Shown: piece by piece, positions 59,225-64,000 of the stretch
How the letters are laid out: every line of letters starts with the position of its first letter
Position numbering within the stretch: the first letter of the stretch is position 1
Source of the DNA: Cololabis saira
Lineage: Eukaryota; Chordata; Actinopteri; Beloniformes; Belonidae
Assembly: GCF_033807715.1 (NCBI RefSeq)
Contig: NC_084606.1
Span: 37,934,401 to 37,998,400 of the forward strand
Direction of reading: 5' to 3'
Length of the DNA stretch: 64,000 nt
Position numbers and translations under genes: made by a program
Notes under the pieces: generated by a model
Seen by the model: only the letters and a program-made list of their open reading frames with translations
What the model was told of the DNA's origin: nothing
Database searches by the model: none

Positions 59225-60498
59225 CCATCCCCTTCACTCCGCAACCATATCTTTTGCAGTATAAATAGTTTATGGACATTTTTTAATCAGTCACTAAAGT
59301 TAAAGGTCACATGGTTTAGAAATCATTCATGCTTTACATCAAATATCCCCAAGGCTTGGTCCTTGGACCTAAGCTCTTTATTTTATATGTTAATGACATA
59401 TGTGAGTTGTCAAAAATATTACAATTTGTTTTGTTTGCGGACGACGACACACATCTTTTTTGTTCAGGAGACAATTTGAAAATGTTGACGGACAGCATTG
59501 AAAAAGAAATTGTTAAATTGAAAAATAGTTTGATAAGAATAAATTATCACTTAATTTAAAAAAAACTACGTTCATGGTATTTTCTAAACAGAAACGGGAT
59601 GAAAAGGTGTCTTTGTGTATTGATGGATCTGCTATTGAAAGAGTGTATCAGTTTAGATTTTTGGGTGTAATTATAGATGAAAACCTCACATGGAAATCTC
59701 AGGTAAATTATGTTAAAACTAAGGTATCAAAGAATATTTTTGTTTTGAACAAAGTGAAACATGTTTTAGTTTATTTTGCCTTATTTTAGTTATTGTGTGG
59801 AAGTTTGGGGGAATACATACACAACAAATATCAAGCCTTAGTTTATTTTACAGAAGAGAGCAGTACGGATCAGACATAAAAACACACCAATGGACTCTTT
59901 ATCAATGCAGGATTAATTAAACTTAAAGAGCATATTGCAGGTTAGAATTTTTTCAAAAATGATACCTGACCTTATGTGAAAATGACTATGTGAGAAGTTA
60001 ATGTAGGATTTAATATGTTTTACAAGACATAAGGGCACTTATTCAGAGGAAAAAGTGGCTGATTTTAGCCAAGCTCGTACAAACGCTTTTTTTTTTTACC
60101 ACCGCGTCATATGACGTCACGCCAGGGGGCATCTCCACAGCTCTGCCCCATCTGACTGCCCAGACCCCGTACACACGTAGCCGGTATCTGCTAAACCCAA
60201 GATATTTTCCTACGTTTGGACCTGTCATCCACATGAAAACACAAATAAACCAATGTTTAAAAAAACTCTGGGCAAAGGGAAGATTTTTGAAAACTCCGTT
60301 TATGTAGATGCGTGTAGACCTGGTGTAGACAGAGACAACCGGAGTTTTGCGTTTTCGAACGTCACATTATGCTCCAAACAACAACAAATCTGCTCTGAGT
60401 CTGACGTCTAACGTGCGACCTTTGTTTACTACAGTTCTACAGATGATCCACCATCTGTTCTCCAAGCTATTTATTAAATAAATGGTCTCTGCTCTTGA

Positions 60499-60590
60499 CA
60501 CCGTTACACCGACGCGGAGCATACGCCGTAGGGTACGCGGCGACGCGCAGCAGCTGCAGCCCTGCTGTGTCGGTTTAACGCAGCAGCTCC
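60499..60590. repeat. Palindromic GGTTCCGCG-family relative
   Basis: ACACCGACGCGGAGCATACG and CCGTAGGGTACGCGGCGACG lead to GTGTCGGTTTAACGCAGCAG. It shares the core words of the family, but the outer GGTTCC arms are altered. Confidence 0.5.
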
Positions 60591-61134
60591 GCGGTGGGAC
60601 CATGGATCTGACACGGGGAGTCGAGCTCGTACCCGAGAATGAGACGCGGCTCCCGGACCCGGGAAAGCTGCCCAGCCCTGCCCTGCTGCAGCCGGGCTGG
60701 GTCGATTAACGCGGCAGCTCCACGGCGGACACCGGGGGGAACTCGAGCTCGTTGCCCGAGGAGGAGGCGCTGATCCCGGGGTAACTGCGCCGCGGAGGCG
60801 GCCCGGAGGCTGGAAGACCAGATGATCTACAGGTCTGTGCTTATGAATGTGGTCGAAAACGCAGATCTTCGGTTATGTGTGGAAGGTTTTTTTTTTTTTT
60901 TAACAACGATGTAATGTGGATACAAATTATTTTATAAACGAAGGAGGGGAAATATTCGGTTTTAAAAATAGGCTACCCGGCTATTTCGGATGCTTTTAAA
61001 AAAAAAGAGAAGATAATAAGCCTGTTTTCTGTTTAGAAAGTACAAACATAGACAGATTACAAGTACTCACCCGTTTTTAAGGAGTTATTTTCGGAGTTTC
61101 TTTCAGGAGCACGGGCGGGTGCTGCAGTGAATAA

Positions 61135-61275
61135 AGGCGGATTTATGGTTCCGCGTAAAATCGACGGCGTAGCCTACGGTGTAGGGTACGCGGCGCACGC
61201 AGCGTTCGGTGCGTCGCCGCGTAACCTACGCCGTAGGGTCTGCGTTGGTGTAACGCGGACCCATAAATCAGCCTT
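61135..61275. repeat. Palindromic GGTTCCGCG-family MITE copy
   Basis: The left arm GGATTTATGGTTCCGCGTAA and the right arm ACGCGGACCCATAAATCAGC are near reverse complements. The central part contains CCTACGGTGTAGGG and CCTACGCCGTAGGG, which are themselves inverted. Confidence 0.85.
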
Positions 61276-62190
61276 TTAAAAAGCGAGTTTCAGCTGTCAA
61301 TCAAAAGAACGTGGGGGCCCTAAAGGGTTCTTAGTCATATTGGTGTGAATACACATTCACAACCTCTTCAGTGTCACAACTAACATTAAGATCCATTATT
61401 TTTCCTATTGTTGAAATTCACCGCGCTCCCCAGTGTGACGTCACTCCCGGTTCAGCTTTTTCAGATGCAGAAGTAAAATACTCTCACAAAAACAACTCCA
61501 GAGGTCACTGTAGTATATATTTATGCGTATTTCAATGAAAATTCAGTTCCTACATTATTTTCCTACACATTGATTCACAGGGGTCTCCAACCTGCAATAT
61601 GCTCTTTAAAGATATTGTTGAGTTACAGACTTTATTAGTTATGTTCAAGGCAAAAAGCAGAATATTGCCTGAAAATATACGTTTTTTTGTGTTTAGTTCA
61701 GAAGATAAGGACCATAGGAGGAAATTTGATTTTAAACATCCGTTTGCACGAACTACTTTAAAACAAATGTGTATTTCAGTATGTGGTGTAAAATGATGGA
61801 ACTCCTTAACAATTGATTTAAAGGATTGTAAAAATATTCACCAGTTCAAGAAATTGTATAAAGACAACATAATCAGACAATATGAATTTAACGGGTAAAC
61901 TATCTTTTGTTGTTTTTTTTTGTTTTTGGTGTTGTTGGTGAGTTATTGTGTATATTTTCTTATTTTTGTTTTGTTTAGTTTTTTTTTGGTATTATAAAAG
62001 CAGTGACTGTTGAACAGACGGACAGACCGTTTTCATATGTATTGTTTTATTTTTTTTGAGAAAGGGGCTTGTAATATAAGGCTTTCTTCTTCTTGCCCCT
62101 TTTCGATCATGGAATGGAACATGTATGTGAACTACCATTTCCATGATACGGAATAAATAAAATTGAAATGAAAAAAATAAAAATAAAATT

Positions 62191-63570
62191 TGAGGATAAA
62201 TGGATGAAAACCAGTAATGATTTGGTGGGAGTGTAAATGACCTTTAATATGAGTATTTCTGTAAATGTGTTTTTGTGTTTGTTTTCTTATTGGCGTTGAT
62301 TGGAGCCAGGCTTTTATTTTGTTATATATTAAGACCAATATTTAGTGCTTTTATTTTGAAGGCGTCTCGCCGAGAACTTGTAAACTTCAGCGCTCCGGTC
62401 TTTAACGGTTCATGTTTAACGGCTGTAGAAACGTTTTCCGCAAGACTAAACAAGTGTTGGGAGTGCTAAAGTGAGCCTAACCGACACAAAAAGCACCTGG
62501 CTTATAAGGGGCACAAGGTTTGTTTTCTTTGTAAATGTTATACAGTATTTATGTATATATTGAGTTTGGTTGTCTGTTACTGTCATGTATTGTGGTTAAA
62601 GGTTTTGCCGACCCAGCGAGCTGCTGTGTCGGCCTGTTTTTGAGTTGGATGAAACTCAAACTTATATGTATGTAGTAAGAGTAACGTTGTTTTATTTTAT
62701 TCCTTTATAGCTCTTACGGTGTGTTCCCAGTGATTTTACATTGAAGGAATAAAAACATCTGTGAACCGTCAGTTGTTTTGTACTGCACTTGTGTTTTTCT
62801 CAATAAAGCTTGTAAAAAAAAAAACAGAAGGCGCATTGCATTCTGGGATATAGTAGGCACGTGACTTGTTTACGGCGTCGTCATCATGTGACTTCGAACG
62901 TACGCAACCTTGTGACGTCAGCAACAGAAGCAATAAAAAGGCTTCGAACGCTTTGAAGAGTTCAGTCTGATCACACCTGTGTCCCCAAATCACATTAAAA
63001 CCAACTATTATTTAGTAGATAGCATACTTAAATGATACTCGCAGTTTACTCAAAGATTCCTTATAATTTTAATATATTTAAAGTTTATATGTATGGATAG
63101 AATATTCAGTTATATTACAAAATAATATCTCTCAAAGACAGAAATTCAGATAGGCTTCTCAGAGGTTACTCAACTTTCTTTATTATGTCTAAAATAATAA
63201 TCTTTTTCAAGTTTCAAATATAAAAATAAATACATATGAATGTAAAATAAATGTAAAATCTCTGGAATGAAATAATGATTGAAATAATGTCTCTTCTGTA
63301 TTACAAAAATCAGCTTGTAAAATAATAGTGCCAGCTTTGCACACGGTGCACTCAGCCTCCCATACGTCCCGACCGGGTTTGTACATTGGAAACATTTTTT
63401 TTCAGTGCATCTGTGAAGCTGCATTTTCACTTCGGCCTCTTGGGAGTGTGTGCCCGGTAAGCGAGAACGCCGCTGTCTGCTGCTTCCTTGTTGAGTGTTG
63501 GAGATCCGCCCACAAGGCAGGCTCTCTGGGATTACGTCACACACGCTGATCCAAACAAGGATAACCGAGG
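62191..63570. other. Gene-free region upstream of gene X
   Basis: Contains a transcript-end-like stretch (AATAAAGCTTGT followed by A12, about 62801-62824) that may be the 3' end of a retroposed copy. It also has GTGACGTCA-type words near 62910 and low-complexity AT sequence to 63300. No supported gene. Confidence 0.45.
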
Positions 63571-63571
63571 G

Positions 63572-63611
<40 letters not shown>

Positions 63612-63679
63612 AAAACCGGACATTATCATCAATTTATAAAACCCCCCCGGACGCCCCGGACAGGACGTAATAAGTGGAC
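63524..63679 (+). promoter_or_regulatory. Possible promoter and 5' untranslated region of gene X
   Basis: Upstream of the gene X ATG are GGATTACGTCACACACG (a CRE-like half site), a 33-base AC repeat (63575-63607) and a C-run before ACGTAATAAG. There is no clear TATA box. The role is inferred from position only. Confidence 0.3.
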
Positions 63680-64000
63680 ATGTCCAGTTTGGTCAGCCTA
63701 ACATACAATGAATCCTATCAGAAGAAAGACTTTCGGTTGAAAATGGGAACAGCCATTGTGCCAAATATGCCATGGGGGGAGAGTCTTCCACCTGCGCAGA
63801 ATGCTAGTCAGATAAATGCAACTTTCCTTCCAACTGAGAATTCAGAGTACGTAATACGTAGTAATACAGAGCGCTTAACCAGTCGGCCTAGGCTCCCTGA
63901 AAACAAATTAATTAAAACCAATCAGGTTGTAAATGATCAGCTGCCATATCCTGGACATTTACCCAACATTTTCCAAAGACAATACTCAGGACCTGAAGTT
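63680..64000 (+). CDS. Gene X, N-terminal 107 codons, cut by window end
   Basis: Starts at ATG 63680 (MSSLVSLTYNESYQKKDFRL) and remains open to the last base. The peptide is Pro/Asn-rich with PWGESLPPAQNASQINATFL, TSRPRLPENKLIKTNQVVND and PYPGHLPNIFQRQYSGPEV. There is no signal peptide or membrane segment. Its body matches the minus-strand copy at 7569-7262 almost throughout, and that copy is broken while this one is not. By comparison with 7864-7084 the full protein probably continues with a Lys/Glu-rich helical region. The family is not recognised. Neighbouring SPAG6-like exons raise, but do not establish, a link to cilia or sperm flagella. Confidence 0.6.
   Translation, partial: MSSLVSLTYNESYQKKDFRLKMGTAIVPNMPWGESLPPAQNASQINATFLPTENSEYVIRSNTERLTSRPRLPENKLIKTNQVVNDQLPYPGHLPNIFQRQYSGPEV

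Larger units (their letters stand above)
59927..61605. mobile_element. TTAA-target non-autonomous DNA element (1679 bp)
   Basis: Flanked by TTAA at 59923-59926 and 61606-61609. The left end AGAGCATATTGCAGGTTAGA and the reverse complement of the right end (AGAGCATATTGCAGGTTGGA) differ by one base. The host LINE frame reads through (LIKLK, then DIVELQ) when the element and one TTAA are discounted. piggyBac and Kolobok elements use TTAA; I cannot tell which applies. There is no transposase frame. It contains CG-rich sequence and two palindromic-family copies. Confidence 0.85.
59340..62190 (+). mobile_element. Rex-like LINE remnant, split by a TTAA element
   Basis: RT motifs LVLGPKLFILYVNDICELSK and LQFVLFADDDTHLFCSGDNL (59360-59480), and after one frameshift LSLNLKKTTFMVFSKQ and VYQFRFLGVIIDENLTWKSQ. 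After the TTAA element the frame continues from 61610 (DIVELQTLLVMFKAKSRILP, KHPFARTTLKQMCISVCGVK, HQFKKLYKDNIIRQYE). The tail near 62100-62190 contains GGAATAAATAAAATTGAAATG. Several lesions make it inactive. The clade (Rex1/Rex3-like) is by recall. Confidence 0.75.

Overview
This window looks like teleost fish nuclear DNA. It has no operons. Almost every long open frame belongs to a transposable element of a kind typical of bony fish: a Gmr1-type Ty3/gypsy element, a second gypsy element, L1, L2, Rex-like and BEL/Pao retroelements, many hAT elements, a pogo/Tigger relative, a TTAA-target element and a palindromic MITE family. The only host-derived material I can support is a set of broken SPAG6-like (axonemal armadillo-repeat) exons and fragments of an unrecognised small charged protein, which I call gene X. 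All family names are recognised from memory of conserved motifs, not from searches.

Layout. 1-6535: a Gmr1-like gypsy element whose 5' LTR runs off the left edge. Its 3' LTR is complete, the LTRs align without gaps, and it has one intact 1651-codon gag-pol frame with integrase placed before reverse transcriptase. 6536-9371: broken, partly tandem copies of gene X with a 43-bp minisatellite, then SPAG6-like exons, all on the minus strand. 9372-21999: an old L1 bounded by a 13-bp duplication, carrying three nested insertions: a 1.1-kb hAT MITE, a 4.2-kb CGGBP1-related hAT element, and a 1.2-kb truncated L2. 22000-34670: a SPAG6 exon remnant, LINE ends, an exon pair with an adjacent copy that looks spliced, BEL/Pao integrase pieces, several hAT MITEs and pogo-like sequence.

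34670-58028: one gypsy element on the minus strand, 23.4 kb between LTR ends because of later insertions. It holds a complete-looking two-exon hAT transposon (37414-41995), a full-length L2 (45156-52370) that itself contains a truncated L1 (48849-50859), and a different non-autonomous hAT element in each LTR. 58029-64000: a TA microsatellite, a hAT MITE in a BEL remnant, a Rex-like LINE split by a TTAA-target element, and finally the intact-looking start of gene X on the plus strand, open to the window edge.

Insertion boundaries were read by pairing target-site duplications with terminal repeats, and in several cases by rejoining the interrupted reading frame or by comparing the two LTRs. Three elements still look coding-competent or nearly so: the Gmr1-like element, the TTF-finger hAT element, and the L2 (its ORF2 is interrupted only by one L1 insertion). 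The second gypsy element has an uninterrupted pol once the L2 is discounted, but a broken gag.
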